Source of the DNA: Chrysemys picta bellii
Taxonomy: Eukaryota; Chordata; Testudines; Emydidae
DNA length: 64,000 nucleotides
Assembly: GCF_011386835.1 (NCBI RefSeq)
Contig: NC_088800.1
Coordinates: forward strand, 79,362,981-79,426,980
Direction of reading: 5' to 3'
Each line of letters opens with the position of its first letter. Position 1 is the first letter of the stretch. Below are positions 36,801-51,800 of the stretch, one piece after another. The translations under genes were made by a program, and so were the position numbers. The notes under the pieces are model-generated. The model searched no databases. It was given only the letters and a program-made list of their open reading frames with translations, and was not told where the DNA came from.

Positions 36801-39800
36801 CAGTATTTATCCTTTAAGGGGGGGAGGGGGCAATCTCTGGGATAACAAAGAAAAGGACAAGCTTTCCATAGCAGCCTCTGATCCAGTATACTTAGCCTCA
36901 AACCAACAAGACCCCAGTGGCTCTTTATGCAAAAGCAGATTTCTGAAGAGTATGTATTTGGATGTGAACATCTGCAATTGGCTATAGTCATCCTTGGAGC
37001 TCGAAAATGGACACATCGATTGTGATGCAGGGCACACCTAAAATTCATTCTGGCATTAACAAAAGCAAGACCTTGCCTTCCTATCCCGTCCTTTAATTAC
37101 ACCTAATGTATTGCACAAGGCTGTTAGCCAAAAAGGGTTAATGGAGCTTTGTTGCCTGCCCCAAAATTATGGAGGCCTGGGCACAGTACGAGTATTTTCA
37201 AAGGAACAGTCTGGTAAATAACCTACACTACAATCTCAATTATTTCCAACTGGCACGGCAGGATCCAATATGTAGGTCATGGACAAAGTCAAAAAGGAAG
37301 GAAAAGTTGAAAGCAAATCTGTAGTTCAATCAGATTTCCTTGATTTTTTCCAGGACAAAAGAGTCACTAGACTGAATTCATTATCTCATGGCAAATACCC
37401 ATATATGTGCTGTCAGATGTACTTTTAAAGTGGAAACAGAATGAGCCCCTTAAACTCCACCTACTAAAGTTGCATAGAAAAGGCAGCCGAGAACAAGCAA
37501 AGTTTAGCAAAGATTATGCAACACTAGGGCACAGATTATTAATACCTCAATTTAGTTATTTGTATTACAGTAGCTCCCAGAGACTGTCATTAGGAAAAAG
37601 GCCCCAATGCGGTAGGCACTATACCAACTTATTTTCTCTTGGTTATAAGGAGGGGCTTTGAAGGGACTTGGTGACATCTTGCATTGAAACAAATCTCCCA
37701 TTCTCCCTGCTCCCCCCGAGACCTCCAGAGGAATATAACAAAGGTTCTGTATGTTACACATCATCTGAATTTGGCACATCACTTCACACATGCCAGTAAG
37801 TAGGTGTAAGGGCAGCTAAGCTGGTATAACTTACACAATGAGGGGACGGAGGAGAGGTGTGTAGCAGGAAAAGCAACTAAAGGAGGACGACTCTAGCTCT
37901 TGATCCATGAATCCACAAATTCAGGACCTGGGCTAGGAGGACAAAGACACCAAATTTAGATCCACGGGGGAGAGGGGAGAAGAGGATACCATCTAGGAGT
38001 TTTGGGACCCTACATGGAGAATAGGGAGGAAGAAATATTGGTAGGGAGCCAGGAGTGCCATGATTTGTGGGGAGCAGGGTACCCTTTGGTTGAACTGGAT
38101 CCAGTCGCCATTTAGAATTAATCCACTATTCCAGTGATTCTCAAACTTTTTTACTGGTGACCCCTTTCACATAGCAAGCCTCTGAGTGCGACCCCCCCCC
38201 CACTATCAATTAAAAATGCTTTTTTATATATTTAACACCATTATAAATGCTGGAGGCAAAGTGGACTTTGTGGTGGAGGCTGACAGCTCGCGAACCCCCC
38301 CCCCCCATGTAAAAACCTCACAACCCCCTGAGGGGTCCCGACCCCCAGTTTGAGAACCCCTGCACTATTCTTCCAATCCTACCATGCTCCGGCTTACTTC
38401 CTGCCAGCCTCTCGGTGTGTAAATTACACAGTCTTAGACTCCTTTACATCCACTTACCATTTTGTAACAGCACTTACACATCACTCCTAACTTTGGAGCA
38501 TTACTTCAGGAAGCAGCTAATTAGCCAGGAAAGGCTACTCAGTACAACTCAAATTTTGCCCTATTTCTGGTCATATCAATTTGTTTCAGCCACACGCGTG
38601 ATTGTGTGCACGCTGTTTCGCCTTAAGCCAGAAACTCCAGCAGTTTTGTTTTCACTGGAAGAGACATTTGTGATTTAAATGTAGGGCTGAAGCCTATAAG
38701 CGATGCCAGGGCTTGAAATTCCCTTCCCTGAAGCGCGGCGTGGCAGAAGCTACAAAGAGCACGTGAGCAGCAGGGCACACAGTGTGCACAGTTCATAGTG
38801 GATTAATTTAGTATAAAAAAAGATTGTGAGCCAGAGTGGCAGACAGGTCATCTTAAGTGGCATGACCTATGTGCACTTTTCTCCTGCTTCCAATCACTCC
38901 AAGCATCCATGCCACTAGGTTCTGCTGCTTGGGTCATTTCCCGCACATTACACTGCCACTAGGAAATTTCAACCGTCATACCCTGTTATGACAATCTCCC
39001 AAACAAACATGCACGCACACACCTCCCTACCCCAATAACTTCTATAGGGCTAATTTCCATCTGTGCCAGAGCTCTGGCTCCCTGGAATGTGCTGGTATAA
39101 TTATCCCCAAGGTGCCTTCTTTCATGAGGCAGAGAGCTCCATTTACATCTACCTGTCCTTCACGGAGTCTCCCAAGAGGGGAACAAAGCTGGTTTGTAGC
39201 CACTATAAAGTGGGCCAATTCCCCTGTGCCATTCTTGCTGTGGACCCCTTTGGAATATCAATGATTAGCAGACTCCAGCTCAGAACCCCAGAGCAGGAGT
39301 TGCCGTCAAGAGCTTCGCAGGAAAGCGAGATCCTTGGGTTCATTAAAATAGCCTCAATTTGTTCATATTCAGCAAAACCAGCTACATTTACAGTACAGCT
39401 CTGTTTTGAAAGCGCTTTTCGGTAGCAGGGTCTCTTCATCCCCACATCTGCTATGACCGAGCTGTCCCCAATGGCATCCAAAGGAACCCCATCATTTCCC
39501 TCATTTTAAGGCTCTTAATTACAGCCTCCAAACTCTGACCAATGGGTGCGGACAGGACTATTTGGAAGCCAGTCAAGTAATGACAAGCCAGATTATCCTG
39601 CTGCTTGTCCCTAGGTTTCAGTGACACAATGTCATTTCCCAGCAGGGAAAGGATAGTGTTGTGGGTAGGAAATACGAACAGGGAGTGAGATCTGTCACAC
39701 ACACTGTGTGAGTGTGGGCAAATTACTTCATCTCTCCGTGCCTCAGTTTCTCCATCTGTAAAATGGGGATGATACATCACTAACTCCATATGGGTGCTGT

Positions 39801-42800
39801 GAGGCTTAACAATAGAGTGCTTTGAGATTTTGGGGTACTGAAGAAGTGGAAGTTATGATGCCCCCTGAGCTGCAGACCAAGCAGTCAAACACGAGAGGGC
39901 AGTTGGAGATTAAGAGACGAGACCCAAAGGAAAGCTGCCAGAGCACCCAGCACAAGTGCTAGAGCAACACTCTGCCAGAAACCAGCTGAAACACATTGGG
40001 AAGTTTTTTCTTAACATCTTCTGCAGATTAAGATGTTATTGCAATAGCTGCTCAAGTGAGTGCATTTTCTACTTTGGAAACACATTAAAGCTACATTTCT
40101 GTTCATACCCACGTTCATGTATGCAAAAAGGCACCAGGGCAGAGATTCCACTAGGACTGCATAGCCAGGAGAAAGTAAGAGACCATGCTGCATAGGACAC
40201 GGGGCTATAGATCTATTTGAGGAGGACTGTGTCCAGATCATGCAATCCTCTAACACTTCCTCAACTGCGTACCCGCCACAGCAGGCATACAAGTAATTAG
40301 GAGGAGTGGTGCAGGCTAACAACAGGAATGCAGCCAGAAAGGGGATAGATGGGTGGCCCCAACAAGAAAATATTAAAATCCCATCAGGGATGCACCTACA
40401 AATCAGATCAGCTTGCCCATAGAGAGGTATCCGTAACTGGCCCATGTCGAAGCTAGGCAGTACTAACGATGGTTGCAATACCATACCCAGAATACAGTCA
40501 AATTCCACCAAGCACTCCAATGGGTAATGTAAGGGGACATGGATGCAGTTTATTATTAATTCAGTCTGAGACAGGATGATTCAGGGGTTTCTAAGAGCAG
40601 GAAACAAACAGATAATGAAAGCTGGACCAAGATTCGAATGATTCACTATACCAGTCTAGCGATACATTAAGCCTTCTTGCAATCAGAGGCAGGGACTGAG
40701 TCCACAATATGCTTAAGCTAGTGAAGTGGGTTTGGCAGCTAATGTGCCAACACTGGGTTCACAAAGAACAGCAGTGTACTAGGAGGTCGTTTTTCAAGGT
40801 CAGAAAGAAGTGTAGAGAAGAGAAGGCAAAGACGCAGCTTTAAATCTAGCATAAGCCATAGGCAGCAATACCCACTCTTTGCAACGTCAAGGTGGGCAGC
40901 GTAGAAGAGCATGGTGGAGAACTTTGCAGAATTCACAAAGAAGATTTGTAATTTTGCACTAGCTTCTCACCCTCACTGGGTTTTTCCCCCTGAGCTTTAG
41001 CTCTGCAAGTCAGTAACATCCATAGGGGCCACTGAGTTTGAACCAGAATCTGAACTGAGCATCATGCGGAATAAGAATCCAGTGGGTCAAAAAAGTGCCT
41101 TCACTAGGAAGAGGTTGACCAATTGGAGGGACTTTCAGAGAAGAACAGCTACAATGATTAATGGGGTGACTTCTGAGGAAAGGGAGAATTAAATAGGCAC
41201 AGCTAGACTAAATGACAACTAAGGAGAGTCAGGGGGGCGGGGAATTGGATAAACATTTTAAGGGTGTCACCATCACCATAGGAGAAAGTATTTAGGAGGA
41301 TCCAAGAGTTTAGGGTTAGAAAAGGATGAAAGTGAGCAGAGGAAGACTTAGGCTAAATAGTAGGAAAATTTCCTAGCAGGGAGGTCTAATTAGACTGTGG
41401 AATAGCCACGCCAGGGAAGTGGTAGGACTCCTATTGCCGAAGTCAATTCAAACTAGACACAGCACTCCATTTACAATGCTGGGAAGAACCCTACACTGGC
41501 AGGGGATTGGAAAAGGTGACTTGGTACTTCTTTTCCTCCTCTCTCCCCAGTTTCCAGTTCCAAGGATTCACAAGAGGGGCTGGGAACAGTGGCGGCTAGA
41601 GGAATAGAATTGTGGAGTCAGTCACTTTGCAGCACTGGAGTAATACTAAACACAACATTTTAAAGGCACAAAGCACTGCATAAACAATCTTCAACAGCTC
41701 TATGGAGACAGGTAACCAATACGGATGGGAAAACAGAGGCAGAGAGGCTGACTTGTCCAAGGCCATACAGCAAGACAGTTATATAGCCAGGACTGAAAAA
41801 CAGGAGCGTCTGGCTCCCAACCCTGCATCAGTCCCCTGGATCACCTTGTAACTAATGCTCCTAGAGTAGCCGGTCACTCCCTTGTTAGCCAGCAGACTTC
41901 AATAGTAGCAGCAAGTATAGGGTACTACAATAACGCATTCTTGAGACAAATAACTGTACCAAGCAGTGCAATCACCACCCTTCATCACATACCTCCTCAA
42001 AACACTGCAGTTAGTTTGAAACCACAAGCTGTCCAGCTCTGAGCTGACATCTCAGTCCTAACTGTGATCCCATGACTATAAATATCATAACTCCAACGTA
42101 TTCCTTGATGGTTTCGCTTTATATTCCAAAAATCCTCAATGATAAAGGCCTTTTTATCGCTGAGCTATAGTTGCATTTCCATTCTATTTCTATGGTGTCT
42201 TGTCAGGGACTTTTCAGAGATTTCCATGATTTACTATTGAAATGTGGCTAAAAATTGCTGCAGTGATAGGTGCTATAGGTCTAATATTCTAAAGATTGAG
42301 TATTACCAGTTGCAAATGATTAAAAATAAACTGGGAGGGGAAAAAAAGTCCCTGGAGCCAGTAAGACATTTGCCAAACATTTCATACCACATCTCTTTCT
42401 GCAGTCCGTTCTTTTGCTGGTAAACTCTGCAGGAAAAGGAACTTCTCTTCGGCATTTGTGAAATACCATGCCCGCTAATGGTGCCATGTAGAAGTACTAT
42501 GCAAAAGGGATTTGAATTCCAGCCTTTTCTGCAAGATTTCTGGGGTGAAGAAATACATGGCCCGCAACACACACAGAGTCAACATTGGTGGTAGATCTAC
42601 TATATACCACAGCTCTATCTAGTGGAGATTTATGAGAACTACAATTCAAAAATCTACTCTGGGAAAACAGCTTGGAGAAAGTAATGTCCTAACACCATAG
42701 AAGTGTCTGGCTGGAATAGGGTTTGACACACTGGCTAGGTACAACTATTTTTAAAATCTACAGCAAGAGTTGGTAAAACAAATCCCAGAAGGAAGCATTT

Positions 42801-45800
42801 AATTTTGCCTCCTGAGGAAACTTTCTTGCTCCACAGAATTGGTCAGACTGGAATCTAAAACTGTCATGCTCCATATTCATGAAACATAATATTTACGGTA
42901 CAGTTCAAGAATTAACACGTGGAGTAGTGTTAATGGAACGCCTACTTAAGTAAATTTAACACCCATCTGGACTGAAATATTTCAGAAGTGTATTTCTGGT
43001 AGTGGTAATGTGCAAATCTAAAAAGGAAACAGCAGTATTCTCATTCGCTCCATTTTTAGCTAGGTACTCAGATGGTCCCCATCACCAAAGAATCTGGGTC
43101 CCCCACAATCTTTTTATATATTTATTCTCACAACTTTCCATGAGGTAAGGCAAAGCCACTATCCCGATTTCACAGATGGGGAACAGAGACACAGATATAC
43201 TAAGTTTGAGTATTACCAGTTGCTGGGGGAGGGATAGCTTAGTGGTTTGAGCATTGGCCTGCTAAACCCAGCGTTGTGAGTTCAATCTTGAGGGAGCCAT
43301 TTAGGGATCTGGGGCAAAAATCTGTCTGGGGATTGGTCTTGCTTTGAGCAGGGGGTTGGACTAGATGACCTCCTGAGGTCCCTTCCAACCCTGATATTCT
43401 ATGACTAACAGATTTAAGTGATTTGTCCAAGGACACATTGGAAGTTTGTGGCAGCACAGGGAACCAAATTTGGGTTTCCCAAGTCCCAGATTAATGCTCT
43501 AATTCCTTACTTTCCCAAGAGGGACTCATGTGTGCTTGGGCAACATGAAAAGTGAATGATAGAACACCCCTCCCCTCCCCCCTAAATGCCAAGAAACCTA
43601 TTTGCATACAGTGAAGTAATTAGTCTCCTCTGCAGTTCAGGGAACGTGGCCTTGTCATCCTGTTTGCTGAACTATCAGGGGAGGGCTCCATATCAGTTCT
43701 ACAATCTCTACTGTGTGCCAGTGCAGTGGACACAAAATTATATCAGAGGCATCTGGAGGAAAAGGTGACCACCACAGCCAACATATGTATAGCAAACAGG
43801 CGAGGGAAGCTAGAACCAGATACCACAAACATACCAACGTTTAAAAGCTCACAAATATGCATCTACATTAGAGACTGAAATAAACTACACGCACAGAGAC
43901 CATTAATACTCAGCTACCAACTGGGACAACTATATTTCTGAAGCTGGCTACAAGCCAACCTTTACACAAAGCCTTCCAGTTATAAAGTTGTCAAGAGTCA
44001 GGACGCAATATATTCCACAGCCATGAAAGGCACCCCCTACCACAGAGCTGTGCTTCAAAATTGAAGTTTTGTTTAAAATAAAAATGGTTTCTACCCCTTA
44101 TGATGGGAAGAAAACCTTGAAAACATAAAGCAAGAGTAAACTCAGGCAGCGACCTCTTCTTGACTCTGTAGACAGCCTAACGCAATAGCTCTGAGAGGTG
44201 CGAACTGCCCAAATCATCTTATGACTGACAATAATTTAAGTTTCAACATTGTTCGCTATTTCACTGATCATTATAGCATAAGCATCCAATTACTGGAATA
44301 CCTCTTACTTCTCAGCTAATGACAAAAAACCCAACTGCCAGGAAACCCAGCTTCACCCCTGCAACTTTTATGTTACAACTGTGCTGTTCATATGAACGCC
44401 TCTAGCGCATCAAAGATGTTGGGACATAAAATAGAATTTAATACCGATGCATGCAGAGAGGGTACTGCACTGATTTAAATGTGAAAATTCATTTGTTAAA
44501 AGCCTACACTTAAGATAATGAGATGATCCTGTTGGAGAACTCCCAGCCCACATCACAGTGCGGCAGAATCCAGGAACCTTACCATAAAATGAATTCCATG
44601 AAAAGATGGACCTGTGCAGCTTCTTGCCTATAGTAGCCTCAAGACTAAAAGGATACAATTATCAACCTCTTCATCTCTATCCAACTTCTGGGCCAACCAG
44701 CGAGTTAGGCACAAATATGATCCGCATTTTACAGATGAGGAGAAAGTTGAAGAAAATTAACTGAGGACTTAAAGCAAGGCAATACACCAAGCTGGGACTG
44801 AAACACCAGACTTCCTGCCTCCGCTCCCCCTGTGCTCCATCTACCAGACAAGGATTCTCAAACTTTGGACATTTGAACAGTGTCTCCTAAACACCAACCT
44901 TCCTCTTTATGATTATGGGCCACCTCCCCTCCTGCTGACAGTCAATCAACATCCCTGTGAAGGCTGCAGCAATTACCTACATGGAAAAATAGTATTAGAA
45001 AAATAATGTACTTTCAGCTTCTTCTAATGTAACTCAACAGCTGGAGAGAGAAACAGCACCATGTGACTAGTCCGCTCTCCCCGGATCACCAGCGTGAGTC
45101 CCTTCACGGATCAGCGTTCGAATATCACTGCTCTAGACCATGTTTTTGAACACTCCAAACTCTAAAGACTTCAGCAAGAGCACCTCCGCATCTTTAACAG
45201 AAAGCTTTTCCAGAGTTGCCCTTCAATTCTCCACATCCCTTTAAAACGGGGGAGGGGGAGGGGGGGCAAACTACAGCCCATGGGCCGCATCTGGCCCATC
45301 AGAACTTTTAATCTGGCCCTTGAGCTCCCGCCAAGGAGCGGGGTCGGGTGGTTGCCCTGTTTCGGCGCTCCAGCCGGTAAGTGGGGTCGGGGGCTTTCCG
45401 CATGGCTCCCAGAAGCGGGGGCATGTCCCTCCTCTGGCTCCTATGCATAGCAGCAACCAGAGGGCTCCGCATGCTGCCCTTGCCCCAAGCGCTGCCCCCT
45501 ACAGCTCCCATTGGCCGGGAACTCCATGAATTCCATTGGCCGGGAATTGGGGCCAATGGAAGCTGTAGGGGCGGCGCCTGCAGGTGGGACAGCACACAGA
45601 GCCGCCTGACCGCACCTCCGCGTAGGAGCCAGACGGGGACATGCCACTGCTTCCGGGAGCTCCTTGAGGTAAGCACCGCCCAGAGCCTGCACCCAAGCCC
45701 CCCCCGACCCAGCCCCTTTCCCCAGCCCTGATTCCCCTCCCACCCTTCGAACCCCTTGGTCCCAGCCCAGAGCACCCTCCTGCACCCCAAATGCCTCATC

Positions 45801-48800
45801 CCCAGCCCAGAGCCCACTCCCCCAGCCGGAACCCTCATCCCGCTCCCCCCCGCAACCCCAACCCCCAATTTCATGAGCATTCATGGCCCGCCATACAATG
45901 TCTATACCCAGATGCGGCCCTCTGGCCAAAAAGTTTGCCCACCCCTGCTTTAAAACGACAATTAATCTCACTTAAGGTGCACCTCCCCATTCAAAACTAG
46001 CCATCCCCAGGACCCTCCAGAATCCAAACCAAATCATCTAGTCCATAGCAGTGACAGAGAAAGTCCCGATGTACTCCCACATGGCTCCGAGGGAGGGAAG
46101 AAAACAAAGAAATGTTCAGCTTTGAGAGCCCCCGCCCCGTCCCCACACACACTAGCCCTTCATGTTTTCTGGCCTTACACAGAGCCCATAGAAATCATTT
46201 CCAAAGCAAAAATCACTGTTTTCTTACTCTGGAATAAAGCTATTTTAATCTCATATTTGCTGGGTGTTTTCTGTGGTATTAGATTGTTGGATTTGGGGGT
46301 ACAATACCAGCATACTAAAGAGCTACACTGTGCAAACTACAATTCTCATCCGAAGACCTAGCAATGAACTAGCTAGCAAAAATAATCTCTTCTCAATTTT
46401 ACTGCATATCTTTTTACCCTCGCAGTTGCAGATAAACCACAGTCAAGAGAGTCAATTATTGACCCCATTTGAAGGCATATTTGTACAAGGACTAAAATGG
46501 TAACGCTGGAAAAGTCACATGGTTAAAGACTCGCTGATGTGGCATGGAAGCTTTCGTGTTCTGCTTACACATCATTTTCTGTATTTCTTTCCTTGTATTT
46601 TATTACTAGAGACAGTTGCACGAGAACAGGATCTTTGTTGCTTAGGAGAGCATCTGCTCCTGCTGCTTATCCTCTTCCTGAAGTCATAATCTTACGTGAC
46701 ATCAAAATCGTTTCCAGAGCCACCAATTACAGTGTCAGAGGATTATGACTTCAGGTGGGGAATTAACAGCAGGAGCAGATGCTCTCTTTAAAAAACCCCC
46801 AAAGATCCTGTTTTCATACAAACATCCCTATTAATAAAACACAAGGGAAGAATAATAATAATGACAGGCAGAATTGTTTCTAAATATAAGACAGTTTTCA
46901 GCATTTTCCACAAGGCATCAGCTGCTCTTTGGAAAATTACTGGGAGTTCAAATATAAAGAGACACAGAATTTACAAAAGTGATATGTAGCATAGAAAAGA
47001 GGAGGAGGAGGAGATCTGCAATACGGGTGAGGAATAGCATAGCTCTGCATAATAAAACGATATTAAAATTCTGGCCAGTGCTGCAATGACATCTCGAACA
47101 GGCATATAGAAGGAGAAAAGCGGACAGGGGATTTTTGGATCTTTCTAAAGATCCCCATGGCACACAAATGAATTAGATAAAGAAATGCTTTTACAGAGAT
47201 GACAGCCCAGTAAAACAAAAAAACGGTTGACACATCACAGGGACTTTATTTACTCAGATGTTGGTATGTTTTCCAATAGCTACTATCCCAAAGGAACAGG
47301 CATGCTCCTAGAGGCAGTAATAAGCAGTCTTGTACATAGTTTGCTAGGTAGATAATACAGTCATAGCCTCTGCTGGATTTAATCCTAGAAAACAAGCCTG
47401 AAGCTGGGGAAGGGCTGGGGTAGAACTACCATCTAGGATGCAATAATAATAATAATGCCATTTGATTTGAAATTTTTATTAAAATGTAATAGAGGAAAGC
47501 CACAGTAGGTGACTAAGAAAACACACCAAATGCCTTAAGAAAAGGAAAAAAAATAGTGTGAAGTCTCTGTTGAATGGGAAATATTTTGTGAGATGGCTGC
47601 CACCATGCCAAGTGTAATTAAAAGCTTTATTTTCAAAAGGAGTTCACGGTTCATACACAAATGCTTCCCACTATGTGAGCTTCAGAACACTGCAAGGGGC
47701 TAGACAAGACTTATTTAAGAACTGCCAAACATGCAAGGGCTACACCAAAAAGAACCCCCCTTAGCCAATCAGAAGGCTTTGAACTGCTCTACTGGGGCAC
47801 TATCAGTAAGCGACATTCACAAGGGATTAGTGGTCGGTGAATGAGCTGTAGCTACTTGTGGGGAAGGAGGAAAGGCTCAAACTCGGACATCTTCAGTACT
47901 TAAAATGCTGCCAGATGTTTTTTTGTTTACATGAAATTGTCACTTGATTTATCATGTAACTGTATGATTGAAGCTTCAAATCAATCATGATGGGACAAGG
48001 GGATTAAAAAAACCTTACAGAATACTTACAAGTAGCTCATTGAATGGCTCTTATTAAAATAAGAGGCCATTCTTTGTGCCAAGAAGTTAAATTTCACCTG
48101 TCAGCTTCTTAGCATGCTAAAAGGTCATGAGAACACTACACAGTGCTCCCACACCTGGCCCATATAAAAGCTGGAGGGAAAGGCAATGGGGATAAATCCT
48201 GAACAGCCCCAGAAATTCCACCTCGGCCCCTTTCTTACTCACCTCCGTAAAATGGTCTGCTGAAGATTTTTGCAAATTGTGAGAGATTCTCCCATAAACA
48301 TGTGGCACATGACGACCTCAAGGCAGTTGGCCATGAATGACATCACTGCATCAAACTGCAGAGTTCCACTCCGGGAGATGACACAAAGGCGCTGGAGAGA
48401 AGAACAATGACTCAGTGCCTGGAAGAACTGGGTGTTAGCACTGAAATACGGCTGCTCTAGCCTGCAAGAAAAACACAAACAAGTCCGAGGATGAATTTTA
48501 AGCCTGCTGCTTTAAAACAAGTGGGGGATGCAGCATTCGTATGGGGCTGTGAATGGTGCAATGAGTGTCTCCAATTTAGCCATGTGTTGCTCCCACTTGA
48601 AAACAGCTGGTGGATTCAGAGATCAGGAGTGGTCTAGCACTATCTATATACAGAATGCACATGATAGTCTCATGTCTGAGTGGGAGCACCATAGCAAAGG
48701 TGATATTCCAATCTCAGCCCTCTTGCTTACAGAGTGCTACCCTTCAGCAATGAGCAGTTTACATGACATCAGCAAACGGAGACTGAGGCAGGCCCAGACT

Positions 48801-51800
48801 TGGCTACTTGGCATCTGGTCAGAAGGCTAATAGCTGGTATAGACAATGGGGCCTTGCTGCTCCAGCAGACCAAATGCTGAGCAAGCTAGTCACATTGAGC
48901 TTGTTGCCTAGAGGATGGTAAGACTCCAGGTAGAGTGAACCAAGTAGGAAAAATTGATTCACAACAGACACTGATGGAGACCTAGTTAGGGTTACCATAT
49001 TTAAAAAAAAACAAAGAGAGGCCCTGGCCCCGCTCCAACTCTGCCCCCGGCCCACCTCCACCCCTTCCCCACCCCGGCCCCACCCCTTCCCCTGAACGCT
49101 CCACCCCCCTGCTCCTCCCCCTCCCCTGCTTCCCGTGAATCAAATGTTCGCGGGAAGCCTGAAACAGGCAGGCAGCAGGTAAGCTGGGGCTGGGGGGCAC
49201 GGCCCAGTCCAGCCCCCCCGGCTGAGCAGCTCTGGCCCCGGTTCCGGCCGAGCGGCTCCGGCCCCAGTCCTGGTGACCCCAGCTCGGCTCAGGCTCTGGG
49301 GCGCTGGCCGAGCAACCCCAGCCCCGGTCCCAGCGGCTCTGGCCTGGCCCGGGCCCCGGTTCCGGCCCGGCCCTGGCCGAGCGGTGCTGGCCGGCAGCCG
49401 AGCACCGCCAGCCCCAGCCCGGATCCAGCTCCGGCCCCAGCCCGGATCCAGCTCCGGCCCCAGCCCGGATCCAGCTCCGGCCCCAGCCCGGATCCAAGCC
49501 CCATGACCCCTCCCTATTTTCCCGGACATGCCCGGCTTTTTGGAATTTCCTCTCGGACGGGGATTTGAGGACCAAAAAGCCGGACATGTCTGGGAAAATC
49601 CGGACGTATGGTAACCCTAGACCTAGTGCTTTTGAGCCACCAGGCTGAACATCTTCAAGCCCTGATAGGTCAACGGAGAGGAGATGAAGAAAGAAAGGGG
49701 GGGGGGGGGAGGGAAGTGTCAGAGAAGAATCTGTCAGCACATGATTCTATGCAACCTCTCCTATATTTCACATAGGCCAAAGAACTGGTCTGGATTTGAT
49801 TAAGTAAAGGAATCTGACAGTCAGTCTGCAGCACATGGACCACTTCAGAAAGGAATGTGTCAATTTGAAAATTCACAGTGGAAAGTACTAAACACCTCCC
49901 CCTCCCTTACGGAAATTTCTGGAAGCTATCAGCTTCCATGCTGTAACTCGCAGCCTAACCAGATTCTGCATGTCCAAATAACCATTTTACAGAAAGTATC
50001 TCCACTGCAAAAGGTCAGTGGCACCAGGAAGATACGGCTGCTCAGTCCAGGTTTGCTAGAAGGATCTCAAAGCAGTTATGAGACTCAGTCACTGGGTCAG
50101 TCGAGCCAGGAGCTTGGAGATGTGTAATCCAATAGATGACAACCAGCAGGCAATCCCACCCTGGACTGGATAATCTCTATCTAGCCTTTTGTGGTATGGA
50201 GGCGTATCTGAGCAACTCTTCATCCTGATAATTGTTACGTCCTGTTTTGCCAGTCCAGAACTTTCTGGCAGTAAGGAAGCTTGTGGGAAGGTGTTTTTAT
50301 TTGACAGCTACCCAGCAATTCACCCTAGAGGTGAGCAATACCTGGTTGTCACTTAAGATCCTGCATTATACTCAATTTTCCAGTTGCGTTAACTAAAAAT
50401 CAGAAACCTGCCTGATTTTTCACAATATGTCATCATCCTAATGTGAATCTGACACAAAGACACACTGGCTCCCATTTTCTGGGTTAATAACTTCCAAACG
50501 TGAGTAGGGGAAGTGGAGGGAAAATGCACGCTAGTAATACTCTATTTTATTCACTAGGTGACACTGCTGCTTTGTAACATCACCTGAAATTAATTTCTAG
50601 GCTTGCAGAAAATTCTTGAGGATGGTGGAATTCGCCAAATGACACCCAATCCGGTTTTCAACGAACAACTTTACTGACAGGTTTTAAATGTTGAGCAACT
50701 CCTCCAGATAAAACCTTCCCCAACTCCATTTGGAAAGTTATGGTACCTTAAGCAGAGTGCTCTTATGCTACTACCATGGGAGACATGTGGGCTTTTCCTT
50801 TGTGGGAAGCTGTACACATCCTCTCCACCACAGACTGGGCACTCCTGAGGACAAGGCATACCATAGTTCCTGGATGCAAAGTTCTCTGGGCCTGGCCAAA
50901 TGGAAACCACCACTGCACATCAAATTGTTTTCTCCAAAGATTAGTCTTGCTATGTAACTAGCTCTTTTTGAAGATGTTTAGCCTCTCAAAGGCCAGGTCT
51001 ACATTAGAAGCCCTTTACCAGTATAAGAACACCAGTATACTAGACTGGCCAAACGCTCCTAGTGTGGACACAGCTATAATGACAAAGTTGTGCTTTGTAC
51101 TGGCATCAAACCAACCCCCAAGTGAAACAAGCTCTATCAGTAAAAGCACAGCTTTGGCAGTATAGCTGCATCTGCGCTAGGGGTTTTTGCTGACAGAGCT
51201 ACGTTGGTCAGCGATCACACCACTGTCCGACATAGCTGTGCCAGCAAAAGTCCCTCGTGTAGACAAAGCCAAAGGCTAAATTGCTCTCCTGGCTTCTACT
51301 GCCACTGCCCATGCTGCACCTGCCATGGACAGAAGATGTCAGTCAGAGCTCTGAATCCAGCAGCTTTCACCAACACAAAGATGTTTTAAAAATAAACACT
51401 TCTATTGACCTAAGTGCCACCTTCAGAGCTCATGAAGAAACCTGTTGAGAGAATGTTCACAGAATTTACACCATGTCATTTAGCTATAGTTGAGGTTTCT
51501 TTATGTATCTGGATGAATCATGCTACCTTTGTTTGGGAGAGTTAAAGCATTTAGACTCTATGGAGAAAGGCCAATTCAGAAGCAGCAATGAATAGAGCTT
51601 TTGGAGGGTAAATGTTCTGCATTATCATAGAGCAATCACTAGTTAAGAGAGCTAACCAGAGGTCTGATAAGAGATCAGGAGAGAGGAGATAGCTCTTTGT
51701 AGACCAACATGTTAACTTGCAATGCTCTGCACTGCCAAGAGAGAGTCTTAGGAATATATCCTCCTTGGAGGCCACAGGGGCTTGAGGGTATACAGACCAG

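Noticed and set aside
40011..40520. 169-codon minus-strand frame
   Set aside because: Cysteine-rich but without a recognisable domain, inside FBXL18 intron 4, no start context or splice sites; likely chance.
45308..45971. 190- and 176-codon minus-strand frames and plus-strand counterparts
   Set aside because: All lie inside the GC-rich hAT-type element bounded by CTTTAAAA; no transposase motif and no splice support.
48982..49740. 252-codon minus-strand open frame
   Set aside because: It spans a GC-rich transposon and its minisatellite; the translation is low-complexity (repeats of GAGAGSGLGPELDPGW type) and several frames are open at once, as expected from composition.
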